In this document: positions 54,345 through 64,000 of the stretch, in pieces
Layout: each line of letters opens with the position of its first letter
Numbering within the stretch: position 1 is the stretch's first letter
Origin: Tillandsia leiboldiana
Taxonomy: Eukaryota; Streptophyta; Magnoliopsida; Poales; Bromeliaceae
DNA: 64,000 nucleotides
Assembly (NCBI GenBank): GCA_029204045.2
Contig: CM055061.1
Coordinates: forward strand, 45,160,977 to 45,224,976
Reading direction: 5' to 3'
Position numbers and translations under genes: made by a program
Notes under the pieces: generated by a model
Databases searched by the model: none
The model's input: the letters and a program-made list of their open reading frames with translations, nothing else
What the model was told of the DNA's origin: nothing

Positions 54345-55245
54345 ATACGGAAGAAGGACGGGAGTCTACGATTGTGCATCGACAATCGGGGAATAGATAA
54401 AGTCATAGTATAGAGCAAATACCCCTCACCTTGGATTGATGACCTATTCGACCAACTACCAGGAGCGACGACGTCTTCAAAGATTGATCTGCAGTCCGGC
54501 TATCGCCAGGTTAGAGTCTGGAGAAATGACATACCGAAAATAGTCCTTCGAACTCGGTATGGTCATTATGAGTTTATGGTTATACCGTTTTGACTCGTAG
54601 TCGCTCCAGCGTTGTTCATGAAAGTGATGAACAGGATCATGGAACCTTTCTTTGACCAGTTTGTAGTGGTCTTTATAAATGACATCCCAATCTACGCTCG
54701 CACTGACAAAGAGCACGAGGAACACTTGCGAGTGATCCTCAAGACCCTCCGGTATCAGAAATTGTATGCCAAACTCAAAAGGGGTGAGTTCTGGCTCCGC
54801 GAGGTAGACTTGATGGGACACTTAGTCTCAGTGTCGGGAATAGTGGAGGACCCGAGGAGGATAGAATCCGTGACCGACTGGGCTCGGCCAACGACGGGGA
54901 CAAAAATTCGAAGCTTTCTAGGACTGGCGGGGTACTACAGACGTTTCGTGGAAGGCTTTTCAAAGATAGCCACTCCCCTTACTCGACTAACCCGGAAATG
55001 GGAGAAATTCGTCTGGACGGCTCAATGCCAGAAGAGCTTCGAGGAGCTTAAGGACAGACTCACGCGGGCACCGGTACTCACGTTGCCACAGCCCGGTGAG
55101 GACTACGAGATCTATTGTGATGCATCTCGAAGTGGACTCGGAAGCGTGTTGATGCAATAGGGGAAAGTCATAGCTTATGCATCAAGACAGCTCAAGGATT
55201 ATGAGCAGAACTATCCTACACACGACTTGGAGCTCACGGCAGTCG
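54345..55245 (+). pseudogene. Gypsy reverse transcriptase and RNase H start (B2)
   Basis: In one frame: GSLRLCIDNRG (54360s), SGYRQVRV, RTRYGHYEFMVIPF, then after a TGA FMKVMNRIMEPFFDQFVVVFINDIPIYA, EHEEHLRVILKTLRYQKLYAKLKRGEF, IRSFLGLAGYYRRFVEGFSKIATPLTRL, and the RNase H start YEIYCDASRSGLGSVLMQ. The catalytic Asp-Asp reads Asn-Asp, so the enzyme would be inactive even without the stops (near 54393, 54592 and 55158). D cuts the frame inside RNase H. Confidence 0.85.
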
Positions 55246-55750
55246 TGTGATGACCTGGATCTAAGTAGAGCTTCTGCAGTGGGTTTGGCAGCTTCTGGGG
55301 GCCTGTACTGTGTGTTGGAGGTGCTAGTGCACCAATTGGACACAAGTGGCGGACTTCGGGCTTAAATGGATCACGTGAGTGATCGGAGGACCCCGTTGAG
55401 TGTTTAGAAGTGTTCTCGCGTAGAACAGATGTCAAAATTGTACTCAGCGCAAAATTTGGGGTAAAAACACTTGTCTGGATGCACTCGGCAAATTTTAGAA
55501 GCGGAATTTAGCAAAACGGACATCAAATTTGGATTCAGCGCGCGAAAACGGTGAAATTGGGCTACTTACTTGATTTTTTCGCCACTGGTTACTGTTCACG
55601 CCGGAACAGTAACTCCAGCAGCCGGCGGGGGGCGGCGGACGTGCTCGGGCAGGCGGCGGAGCGGCCGCGGGCAGCGCGCGGTCACGGGCAGCGCGCGGGC
55701 AGGCGCGCGGGCGCGCGGGCAGGCGCGCGGGCGCACGGGAGCACGTTGGA

Positions 55751-56055
55751 CACGTGGCAGCTTGCGATAGGGTCGGTTCTGTGGGCGCGGTTCACGGAGT
55801 GGCGCGGGTGGTGCATGGACCGGCGGGACACGTGGCGGATTCTGGTTGGCGGGCTCACGCAGGGAGGGACCACGGAGCACGGGGTGCCTCGGAACAGTGC
55901 ATGGCAGGCGACGCGCCAGGGTTGGTCGGGCCGTGAGTGCGGGCCACGTGGCGCCCGCTGATTCGCGGGCGCCACCCACCCGCGTTGACCGGGAGAGGCC
56001 ACGTGGCGTTTCGCTAGTGGAGCGGCTGGCTGTTGCCTGTTCGGGGTGACGTGGC
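55751..56055 (+). promoter_or_regulatory. G-box/ABRE-like cluster in D U3
   Basis: CACGTGGC at 55751, 55829, 55945 and 56000, GACGTGGC at 56048; all lie 120-430 bases upstream of the TATA box. Mostly conserved in the 3' LTR. Confidence 0.6.
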
Positions 56056-56177
56056 GCTCTCCGGGCATTCCGGGCGCTCGTCGCGGGCCGGCCCGTGGGG
56101 CATTCGGGCGCCCGAACGTGGGCTTGCGCCCGAATGTTGGGACAAATCCGGAATTTTTGGATTTGTCATTTTGGGCC

Positions 56178-56185
56178 TATAAATA
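56178..56185 (+). promoter_or_regulatory. TATA box of D 5' LTR
   Basis: TATAAATA in the context GGGCCTATAAATAGAGCCC, an excellent plant match; repeated at 62152-62159 in the 3' LTR. Confidence 0.7.
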
Positions 56186-57954
56186 GAGCCCGAACTTCAC
56201 CCTGGAACTCTTTTCCTGCTCCTCATTTCTCTGTGCAACCTTCACGAGATCTCTTCCTCTCCCCGAGCCGATTCCATATGCAGATTCCAGGATTTTTCTG
56301 CAGCACGCATCTCGAGGTTTTCATTTTTACGGCGCGGCGCGACGCTCGTTCGTTTGTGATCTTCTTCGTCGCGTTTTGGTGCGAGGACTCCCCCGGCTTG
56401 CTCCGACCTCCGATTGAGGCGATTTTTGCGCCGTTGGACTCACGATAGGTAGGGCTTCGATTTTCGTGTTTTGAGCTCCCCTTATTTCAAGTTTATCTCG
56501 GAGTTCCCTGAGCTTTAATTTGACCATTTTTCTTGGGCGGAGTTTTGGACAGAACTGTGGTATTTCGGCCATATCTTCGCGTACAGATATCGGATTGGGG
56601 AATTTCAAGAGGCGTTTTGCATCTACACATCACGATGAATATCCCCAAATTTTTTTGGAATTTTCTGAATTTTTTCCCGAAGGTGAAAGCCCCTGTTTGC
56701 ACAACCTTGTGATTTAGATTTTGCGATTTGTTTATTTCGGGGTGGTTCCCTTGTCGAATTTGTATCTCAGCGTAGGAAACTCGGATTTGAACGTGCAGGT
56801 ACTCGTTTCGACTGGTTCGTCGCGAGGATCATGACAGCATTTTTCTTGGAATTTTCCGGGCACTTTTCGTAGGTAAAAATAGGGCATCTTTCGATTATTA
56901 GCATTGGGACAACATGTGTTGAGTTTAATTGTATGTTTTGGGGTAATTCTTGTACAGTGATCACGGCGGTTTAGCTGTTTGGGCGGGAGCACTATTAGGA
57001 CTTGAAATTAGCGATCGAGGTGGGTGGTTGTTATACTCCTCATTTTCTGACATACCCCTAGGAATATTGGAGAGATCCTCTCATTGGTTACATTGAATGA
57101 TCAACTATGGACATGCATGCTTAAAGTAAAATAATTGTGAGCCTATCAAATGAAAATTACTATTGTGGAACTCTGATAGTGGTTGGGGGTTATACATGTT
57201 TGTATGGATATAGTTTTGGCACTTAACCTTGCATGTGGAATTTACTTTTATGCTGGGATAAAAATGAAATGTCTTGTGGGAGGGTACCACTTGAGGATCT
57301 TTTGGGACATGCATAGGTGGATGATTTAGGTGAGGGAAAATTGTGGATTTTAAACATGTGTGGTTGGACAATGATTTAGCATGATGGTTATATCTATGCG
57401 GAGCTATTAACTGATACACATGTGGAGCCATTATTTGTCACACTATCTTTATCTTTCATGAGGACATATGCATGTTTGTTTGGACATCTAGGTAGGCCAT
57501 CTTTTATCGCTACACTTTCATGCTGGAACTTGACTTAGGAGAAACCTTGTTTGTTTCTTTTCTCCTGTCGTTAGTCAGGTGGTATTTGTTGCTCGGGTTT
57601 GAGCAGGGGTTTGGGATAGTGTAGCCGGGACCTGGATTGTGAATTATGGGTTTTGGCGGCGACCGCGGATATTGGGCGGTTGACCGGAGGTCGGTAGCGA
57701 GACTTGGTTGTGGATTGTGAGGTATTGCGGCGATCGCGGATTTTGGGCGATTGACCGGATGATCACTTATGCATCAGATTGGGGATCAGTTTTCTTTTAG
57801 TGGAGGGGTGTGTTCCACTGGGGTTTTATATTGATCCAGTCCTACTTTTGTTACTTATCACACCGGCGCGGTTATTGCCCAGTGATGCTTTCCTCGTGTG
57901 GGTCGCTCCCCTCGAGATCCCCTCCGGAGGCCGGGGCCAGACAGTTATTGACAG

Positions 57955-58066
57955 TTTTGCTATCACATCGGCGCGGCTTATTTGCCCGATGATGAGGGCG
58001 GCAGCAGGAGTTTTGCTATCACATCGGCGCGGCTTACTTGCCCGATGATGAGGGCGGTACAGATTG
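57955..58066. repeat. 56-bp tandem repeat in D LTR
   Basis: Units at 57955-58010 and 58011-58066, starting TTTTGCTATCACATCGGC; a degraded third unit precedes at about 57850-57890 ('cttatcacaccggcgcgg'). Confidence 0.85.
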
Positions 58067-58643
58067 GGTTCATCTGGGACGGTTGGTTACTGTTGCATAC
58101 GGTTGTTCTAGTCTAGGACTACATTTTTAGAGGCATAGTAGTGGTAGTTTTTCCTTTGCAGTAGTCTTTTACTTACCACTCTTCTTCCCCTTTTTGCCTC
58201 TGGTAGACCTAGTGGGTGTATTCAGTGCGTGAGGCTTTACCCACTAGGGGAGGCTACTGGTTCACTAGTAGTTCTCACCCCCATTCTTCTTTTTCTTTTC
58301 TTCTCCTTTGTTTTGCAGAGCCTTCTGCGGGTGCTGCTGGACATACAGCGGCGGGTTGAGGAGAGAGGACGTCTGAGTAGCTAGACAGTGGGCCTGACAG
58401 TGAGTAGCTAGACTGGTGCCTCTTATGTATCCTATCTCAGACGGTTGTACTTTTACTTTTGGGGTCTGGCTTTAGCCAGCTGGTTGTATATTTGTGGTGA
58501 GCTGGGAGAGAGACTTGTACTTTATTTTACAGTCATTTTGTATTTTTACTTCTAGTTCAGTCTGAGATGTAGTATTTTCAGTTCAGCTCTGTTTTATTGC
58601 TCTATTATTGTATCTGTTTTATTTGAGCAGGTTACCGGCGATT

Positions 58644-58714
58644 CGTGTATGCGGAAAATTCCGTGTGCACGGCGGATCTGTAGACGAGCCCGAGTTCTGG
58701 TTTACACTCGGGGC
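58644..58714 (+). promoter_or_regulatory. Paired terminal hairpins of D LTR
   Basis: Arms 58644-58654 and 58661-58671 give 11 pairs (three G-U) around AAAATT. Arms 58689-58695 (CCCGAGT) and 58706-58712 (ACTCGGG) pair perfectly. Confidence 0.65.
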
Positions 58715-58726
58715 ATGACAGATTAG

Positions 58727-58778
58727 TTGGTATCAGAGCTTAGGGATAGGTCAGTTGGGACTTAGAAAACCCTAGGCT
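58727..58778 (+). other. Primer-binding site and PBS stem of D
   Basis: TGGTATCAGAGC begins near 58728. AGCTTAGGG (58737-58745) pairs with CCCTAGGCT (58770-58778), one G-U where C1 and C2 have C-G. Confidence 0.78.
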
Positions 58779-58899
58779 TTTGGTTAGCCCTAGGATGATA
58801 GGGCGTGAGGGACGTGACAATTTGCGAAAGTCGGTGATTTAGTTTTTGACTCTTCCAGAGAGTGAAGAGGGATCGACATATCCTATTTCTGTGGGACAG

Positions 58900-58923
58900 T
58901 TATGTTGGCTGCAGACAACATAA
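58900..58923 (+). promoter_or_regulatory. Leader hairpin with palindromic CTGCAG loop (D)
   Basis: TTATGTTG (58900-58907), loop GCTGCAGA, CAACATAA (58916-58923); 8 perfect pairs. Confidence 0.7.
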
Positions 58924-59009
58924 AGTTACAGAAATATAGGGATGTCCTTGACTTTCGCTAGATTGGGTCGTGTGTGGTTGTGTGGCTGACTTGTGGTTTC
59001 TTGTGGCAG

Positions 59010-60479
59010 ATGCCTCCCCGACGTCGGATTCCTAGCGGGTGTGCCCCTACACCCCCTATTGAGCCAGGATAGGCTGGACCTTCTGAGATTGCTGAGTTGA
59101 GGGCCTTGGTGGCCCAATTGGCTGAGAGCAACCGCCGGCAGGAGCAGCGGATTGAGCAGCTACTGGCGCAGAGAGAGGCGCCGCCCCCGACAGTTTTTGA
59201 GGCCCCGACGTCACCTGTGGTACCACTTGTGCCGACGGCACCATCATCGAGTAGCGGGGCTCGGGGAGTGGCCCAGCCTTTGACCCCGGCCGAGGAGCAG
59301 GATATTGCTGACAAACTTGTTAAGTTTTGTCAGCACGGACCGCCTAGATTCTCGGGGCGGGACATGCAGCCGTGGGAGGTTGGAACATGGCTATCAGCGA
59401 TGGAGAAGATTTTCAGGGATTTCTTCATCGACCCGAGGTACAGAGTTCATATGGCGGTACACTGCCTAGATGGAGATGTAGATATTTGGTGGCATCGAGT
59501 GGAGCCACGGGAGTTTCAGATTTCTCGACAGTTACCCTGGTCCGAGTTTCGGCGTATGGTATTGGATACCTATTTTCCGACGAGCGTGAAGAGAAAACTG
59601 GAGGATGATTTGAAGAACCTTCAGTAGGGCGATCGGCCGGTTCAGGATTACCATCAGGAGTTCATGCAGTTGCTTAACTGCCTGCCCTTTGTCGCCCGTG
59701 ATGGGCCACACCAGGTTGAGTTATTCGAGGCAGGCCTCCGCAGCGAGATTTATACCCTAGTGCTTGCACAACGACTCCAGACTCTTAAGGAGGCTGTCGA
59801 GCATGCCGAATGGGTGGAGAGAGGCGACAAAGTGGTGGCGAGGTGAGGCGGGATGGTCGCACAGAGTTCCATTAGGAAACGACCAGTACCCGAGGACGAG
59901 GGACAGGCTAGCTTGTGGAGACCGCCGTGGTCTTAGTTACCTAGCCGTGGGCGTGCGGATCAGCGAGAGCCTAGTGGATCTCAGAGGCCATCGCAGCAGC
60001 AGCCGGAGTCTCAGCATCAGACATAGGGACAGCATCAGCCGGGACAGCCACGGCTTCACGACAGAGACAGATGTATATTCTATGGGGGACCTCATTTGTC
60101 GCACACCTGTGATCAGAGGTGGGGTCGTTGTTACAAGTGTGGACAGCCAGGCCACATTCGGGCTTCGTGCCCCTTTTCGACTTCAGCGGCACCTTCATCA
60201 GCATCGGCTCCTTTTCCGCCTCAGCAGCAGTTGTCAGCTCAGCGGCTTTATGCTCCAGCGAGCGGATCACCTTCTTTTTACCCGGCGGATCACCGGCCGC
60301 CGGCTCAGAGCGGTCGGGTCTACGCCGCTCAGGTGGAGGACTTTACAGCAGCCGACCTTGTGGTGACAGGTATTATTTTTGTTATTTTATTTTATTTACC
60401 GGCATTGGTTTTGCATTGTATAGCACTTCAGCATCCTAGTCATTGGTTAGGAGTGCATGTACTTCTTCGCATGGGTTAG
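59010..60479 (+). pseudogene. Gypsy gag, one frame with five nonsense codons (D)
   Basis: The start at 59010 (MPPRRRIPSG) follows a tttcttgtggcag string. One frame runs to 60479: a coiled coil (ALVAQLAESNRRQEQRIEQL, about 59100-59160), a Pro/Ser/Thr linker, the gag core (PRFSGRDMQPWEVGTWLSAMEK, DIWWHRVEPREFQISRQLPW, VLDTYFPTSVKRKLEDDL), MQLLNCLPFVARDG, LKEAVEHAEWVERGDKVV, a Gln-rich linker and an intact knuckle CYKCGQPGHIRASC (about 60135-60176). Stops at 59070, 59625, 59844, 59934 and 60024 break it. The final 40 codons resemble a collapsed protease start without its catalytic Asp. Confidence 0.85.
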
Positions 60480-60955
60480 GGGTAGGACGGTTACCTGGTG
60501 TTCGGGAGGTTCATATTCTCGATCCTCGGCACGTAGGGGAGTGTTGTTGGTCCTGCCCGGTGCAGTTGAGTCCTTGATAGTACCGGTAGACCTGATGGTC
60601 TTAACCTAGTTTTGGGACTTGGATTTGGTACTTAGGACGGTTTGGCTGGCTCGGTTTTCTTCTTTTCGCGGCGGTTGATTGTGCCGCGAGGACGGTCCTC
60701 TTAGGAGGGGCTAGGCCAGGAGTAGATGGTGTGCTGGGGTTACTTGGGGGTTATCTTTGCCTCTATGGTTTCGACTTTGCGAGCGGGGCGGGTGTCCCGC
60801 CGTGGGTGCGCAGCCTTTTTGGCTAGCGTGGTTGTGGGATACCCCGGGAGTGCGGGGGTACTTGCGTTGAGCTTTTATGCCTTTGGACATGGTGGTTGGA
60901 TTATCGGCGCCCTGGGAGGAGCGGATGCTTGCACCGATGTAGACTACTTGGTAGC
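60480..60955 (+). pseudogene. Probable protease remnant (D)
   Basis: In one frame around 60540-60700: VLPGAVESLIVPVDLMVL, then a DLDLVLRTVWLARF-like string and REDGPLRRG. Order and spacing resemble the second half of chromovirus protease. Several stops. RT blocks do not follow. Confidence 0.45.
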
Positions 60956-61078
60956 TCGAGCGGTTAGCCCAGCTGTACTTGGACGAGGTGGTGCGGTTTT
61001 ATGGAGTGCCCGCCTCTATTCTGTTCTAGTTAGAGACCCGAGGATTGTGTCGCGTCTCTGGAGGAGGTATTAGACAGC
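60956..61078 (+). pseudogene. Integrase core fragment (D)
   Basis: One frame reads AQLYLDEVVRFYGVPASIL and, in the next phase, RDPRIVSRLWRRY, the segment just before and after the second catalytic Asp of chromovirus integrase. About 40 residues survive. It is preceded by the protease remnant with RT and RNase H missing, so a large internal deletion joined the two. Confidence 0.7.
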
Positions 61079-61154
61079 CTTAGGAGCTTGAGTGGTGGAT
61101 GATTGGATATTTACCCCTCTACTTGGTTGAGGTTCCGGGTTGAGGAATGACTTT

Positions 61155-61191
61155 AGTTTCGAGGACGAAACTTTCTGTTAGTGGGGGAGGA
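61155..61191 (+). other. Pre-tract hairpin and polypurine tract of D
   Basis: AGTTTCG-AGGA-CGAAACT (61155-61172), then AGTGGGGGAGGA (61180-61191) next to the 3' LTR. Confidence 0.85.
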
Positions 61192-64000
61192 TGTGATGAC
61201 CTGGATCTAAGCAGAGCTTCTGCAGTGGGTTTGGCACCTTCTGGGGGCCTATACTGTGTGTTGGAGGTGTTAGTGCACCAATTGGACACAAGTGGCGGAC
61301 TTCGGGCTTAAATGGATCACGTGAGTGATTGGAGGACCCCGTTGAGTGTTTAGAAGTGTTCTCATGCGGAACAGATGTCAAAATTGTACTCAGCGCAAAA
61401 TTTGGGGTAAAAACACTTGTCTGGATGCATTCGGCAAATTTTAGGAGCGGAATTTGGCAAAACGAACATCAAATTTGGATTCAGCGCGCGAAAACGATGA
61501 AATTGGGCTACTTACTTGATTTTTTCGCCACTGGTTACTGTTCACGCCGGAACAGTAATTCCGGCAGCCGGCGGGCGGCGGCGGCGGTGGCGGGCAGTGG
61601 CGGAGCGCGGCGGACGGGCTCGGGCAGGAGGCGGAGCGGTCGCGGGCAGCGCGCTGGCGCGGGCGGCGCGCGGGTAGGCGCGCGGGCGCGCGGTGCACGG
61701 GAGCACGTTGGACACGTGGCAGCTTGCGATAGGGTCGGTTCAGTGGGCGCGGTTCATGGAGTGGCGCGGGTGGTGCATGAACCGGCGGGACACGTGGCGG
61801 ATTCTGGTTGGCGGGCTCACGCAGGAAGGGACCACGGAGCGCGGGGTGCCTAGGAACAGTGCATGGCAAGCGGCGCGCCAGGCGGCGCGCCAGGGTTGGT
61901 CGGGCCGTGAGTGCGGGCCACGTGGCGCCCGCTAATTCGCGGGCGCCACCCACCCGCGCTGACCGGGAGAGGCCACGCGGCGCTTCGCTAGTGGAGCGGC
62001 TGGCTGTTGCCTGTTCGGGGCGACGTGGCGCTCTCCGGGCATTCCGGGCGCTCGTCGCGGGCCGGCCCGTGGGGCATTCGGGCGCCCGAAAGTGGGCTTG
62101 CGCCCGAATGTTGGGACAAATCCGGAATTTTTGGATTTGTCATTTTGGGCCTATAAATAGAGCCCGAACTTCACCCAGGAACTCTTTTCCTGCTCGTCAT
62201 CTCTCTGTGCAACCTTCACAAGATCTCTTCCTCTCCCCGAGCCGATTCCATCTGCAGATTCCAGGATTTTTCTACGGCACGCATCCCGAGGTTTTCATTT
62301 TTACGGCGCGGCGCGACGCTCGTTCGTTTGTGATCTTATTCATCGCGTTTTGGTGCGAGGACTCCCCCGGCTTGCTCCGACCTCCGATTGAGGCAATTTT
62401 TGCGCCGTTGGACTCACGACAGGTAGGGCTTCGATCTTGGTGTTTTGAGCTCCCCCTCATTTCGAGTTTATCTTGGAGTTCGCCGAGCTTTCATTTGACC
62501 CTTTTTCTTGGGCGGAGTTTTGGACACCACTGTGGTATTTCGGCCATATCTTCGCGTACAGACGTCGGATTGCGGCGTTTCAAGAGGCGTTTTGCATCTA
62601 CACATCACGATGAATATCCCCAAATTTTCTTGGAATTTTCTAAATTTTTCCCCGAAGGTGAAAGTCCCTGTTTGCATAACCTTGTGATTCATATTTTGCG
62701 ATTTGTTTATTTCGGGGTGGTTCCCTTGTCGAATTTGTATCTCAGCGTAGAAAACTCGGATTTGAACGTGCAGGTACTTGTTTCGACCGGTTCGTCATGA
62801 GGATCGTCACAGTATTTTTCTTGGAATTTTCCGGGCAGTTCTCGCATGTAAAAAAAGGGGATCTTTGGACTATTAGCATTGGGACAGCATGTGTTGAGTT
62901 TAATTGTATGTTTTGGGGTAATTCTTGTACAGTGATCGCGGCGGTTTAGCTGTTTGGGCGGGAGCACTATTTGGACTTGAAATTTGTGATCGAGGTGGGT
63001 GGTTGTTATACTCCTCATTTTCTGACATACCCCTAGGAATATTGGAGAGATCCTCTCATTGGTTACATTGAATGATCAACTATGGGCATGGATGCTTAAA
63101 GTAAAATAATTGTGAGCCTATCAAATGAAAATTACTATTGTGGAACTCTGATAGTGGTTGGGGGTTATACATGTTTGTATGGATATAGTTTTGGCACTTA
63201 ACCTTGCATGTGGAATTTACTTTTATGCTGGGATAAAAATGAAATGTTTTGTGGGAGGGTACCACTTGAGGATCTTTTGGGACATGCATAGGTGGATGAT
63301 TTAGGTGAGGGAAAATTGTGGATTTTAAACATGTGTGGTTGGACAATGATTTAGCATGATGGTTATATCTATGCGGAGCTATTAACTGATACACATGTGG
63401 AGCCATTATTTGTCACACTATCTTTATCTTTCATGAGGACATATGCATGCTTGTTTGGACATCTAGGTAGGCCATCTTTTATCGCTACACTTTCATGCTG
63501 GAACTTGACTTAGGAGAAAACCTTGTTTGTTTCTTTTCTCCTTTCGTTAGTCAGGTGGTATTTGTTGCTCGGGTTTGAGCAGGGGTTTGGGATAGTGTAT
63601 CCGGGGCCTGGATTGTGGATTATGGGTTTTGGCGGCGACTGCGAATATTGGGCGGTTGACCGGAGGTCGGTTGCGAGACTTGGTTGTGGATTGTGAGGTA
63701 CTGCGGCGATCGCGGATTGTGGGCGATTGACCGGATGATCACTTATGCATCAGATTGGGGATCAGTTTTCTTTTAGTGGAGGGGTGTGTTCCACTAGGGT
63801 TATATATTGATCCAGTCCTGCTTTTGTTACTTATCACACCGGCGCGGTTATTGCCCGGTGATGCTTTCCTCGTGTGGGTCGCTCCCCTCGAGATCCCCTC
63901 CGGAGGCCGGGGCCAGACAGTTATTGACAGTTTTGCTATTACATCGGCACGGCTTATTTGCCCGATGATGAGGGCGGCAGCAGGAGTTTTGCTATCACAT
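61192..64000 (+). repeat. D 3' LTR, first 2,809 bp
   Basis: Collinear with 55246-58030 and cut by the window edge inside the 56-bp tandem repeat. An open frame of 330 codons (61808-62800) is broken by stops and shifts in the 5' LTR, so it is not a gene. Confidence 0.88.

Larger units (their letters stand above)
49617..55245 (+). mobile_element. Gypsy element B2: 5' LTR, leader, gag and RT remnants; interrupted by D
   Basis: LTR 49617-52699, PBS, leader shared with B1, decayed gag, RT running into RNase H, then D at 55246. The rest of RNase H, integrase and the 3' LTR lie beyond D, outside the window. Bases before the LTR are 'ctgaaa'; the matching target copy is not visible. Confidence 0.85.
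55246..58720 (+). repeat. D 5' LTR
   Basis: 3,475 bp, TGTGATGACCTGG to ACTCGGGGCATGACA. Contains inverted repeat GTTACTGTTC/GAACAGTAAC (55588-55597, 55604-55613), GC-rich U3, G-box cluster, TATA box, tandem 56-bp repeat, and terminal hairpins at 58644-58714. Confidence 0.88.
55246..64000 (+). mobile_element. Gypsy element D: gag-bearing, RT-less; 3' LTR runs off the window
   Basis: 5' LTR 55246-58720, interior 58721-61191 (2,471 bp), 3' LTR from 61192. The interior has an almost complete gag frame, a protease scrap, no RT or RNase H, a short integrase fragment, the pre-tract hairpin and tract. The first 200 bases of the LTRs differ at several percent, mostly C/T, so D is older than A and C2 although it is the innermost insertion on this side. 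Confidence 0.88.

Noticed and set aside
61808..62800. 330-codon open frame in the D 3' LTR
   Set aside because: The 5' LTR copy is interrupted by stops and frameshifts, and no domain is visible. It crosses the predicted TATA box.

Overview
This window is plant nuclear DNA made almost entirely of nested LTR retrotransposons. Support comes from Gypsy and Copia protein remnants, primer-binding sites (PBS) reading TGGTATCAGAGC (initiator Met-tRNA complement), 5-bp target-site duplications, and LTRs of about 1.3 kb (Copia) and 3.1-3.8 kb (Gypsy). I found no convincing host gene, tRNA, rRNA or CRISPR array. A flowering plant with a large, repeat-rich genome fits; I cannot name a species. The Gypsy families look like Tekay/Del-type chromoviruses (very long LTRs, conserved integrase tail, GTTTCGAGGACGAAAC motif before the polypurine tract). 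The Copia family looks like the SIRE/Maximus lineage (gag type, extra zinc knuckle, GGGGGAGAT tracts).

Layout, with labels used below. G (1-319, minus) is the first part of a Gypsy LTR cutting Copia E1. E1 (320-15285, minus) carries integrase, protease, gag and a 5' LTR; that LTR is split by complete Gypsy element A (3886-14562, TSD GAAGT). E1 sits in the leader of Gypsy B1 (15286-18789, minus), which interrupts the 5' LTR of Gypsy C1 (18790-26109, plus). C1 and complete element C2 (26795-36732, plus, TSD GTGGT) lie in a sequence ending in an old B-type LTR (B3, to 39330) and its leader (to about 40091). A truncated Copia E2 (40092-42708, minus) then abuts Copia E3 (42709-44638, plus). E3 gag is broken by Gypsy F (44639-49616, minus), F by Gypsy B2 (49617-55245, plus), and B2 by Gypsy D (55246 past the right edge, plus).

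Almost no element is autonomous. A and C2 have nearly identical LTR pairs, so they moved recently, yet their coding regions are decayed and partly deleted. D has a gag frame with five nonsense codons, no reverse transcriptase, and a scrap of integrase. What stays intact is a set of cis elements: paired hairpins at the LTR end, a PBS stem, a leader hairpin with a palindromic loop like a retroviral dimer-initiation site, a hairpin before the polypurine tract, and the tract itself. This suggests mobilisation in trans.

The most unusual signals are RNA-like structures. The Copia leader carries an array of small hairpins with a shared TGGATT-type hexaloop and different but mostly self-complementary stems. 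C2 and F carry repeated long hairpins around the motif CTGTTCTTGTTTGAT. All hairpins are read by eye from complementarity; no folding, alignment or database search was run.
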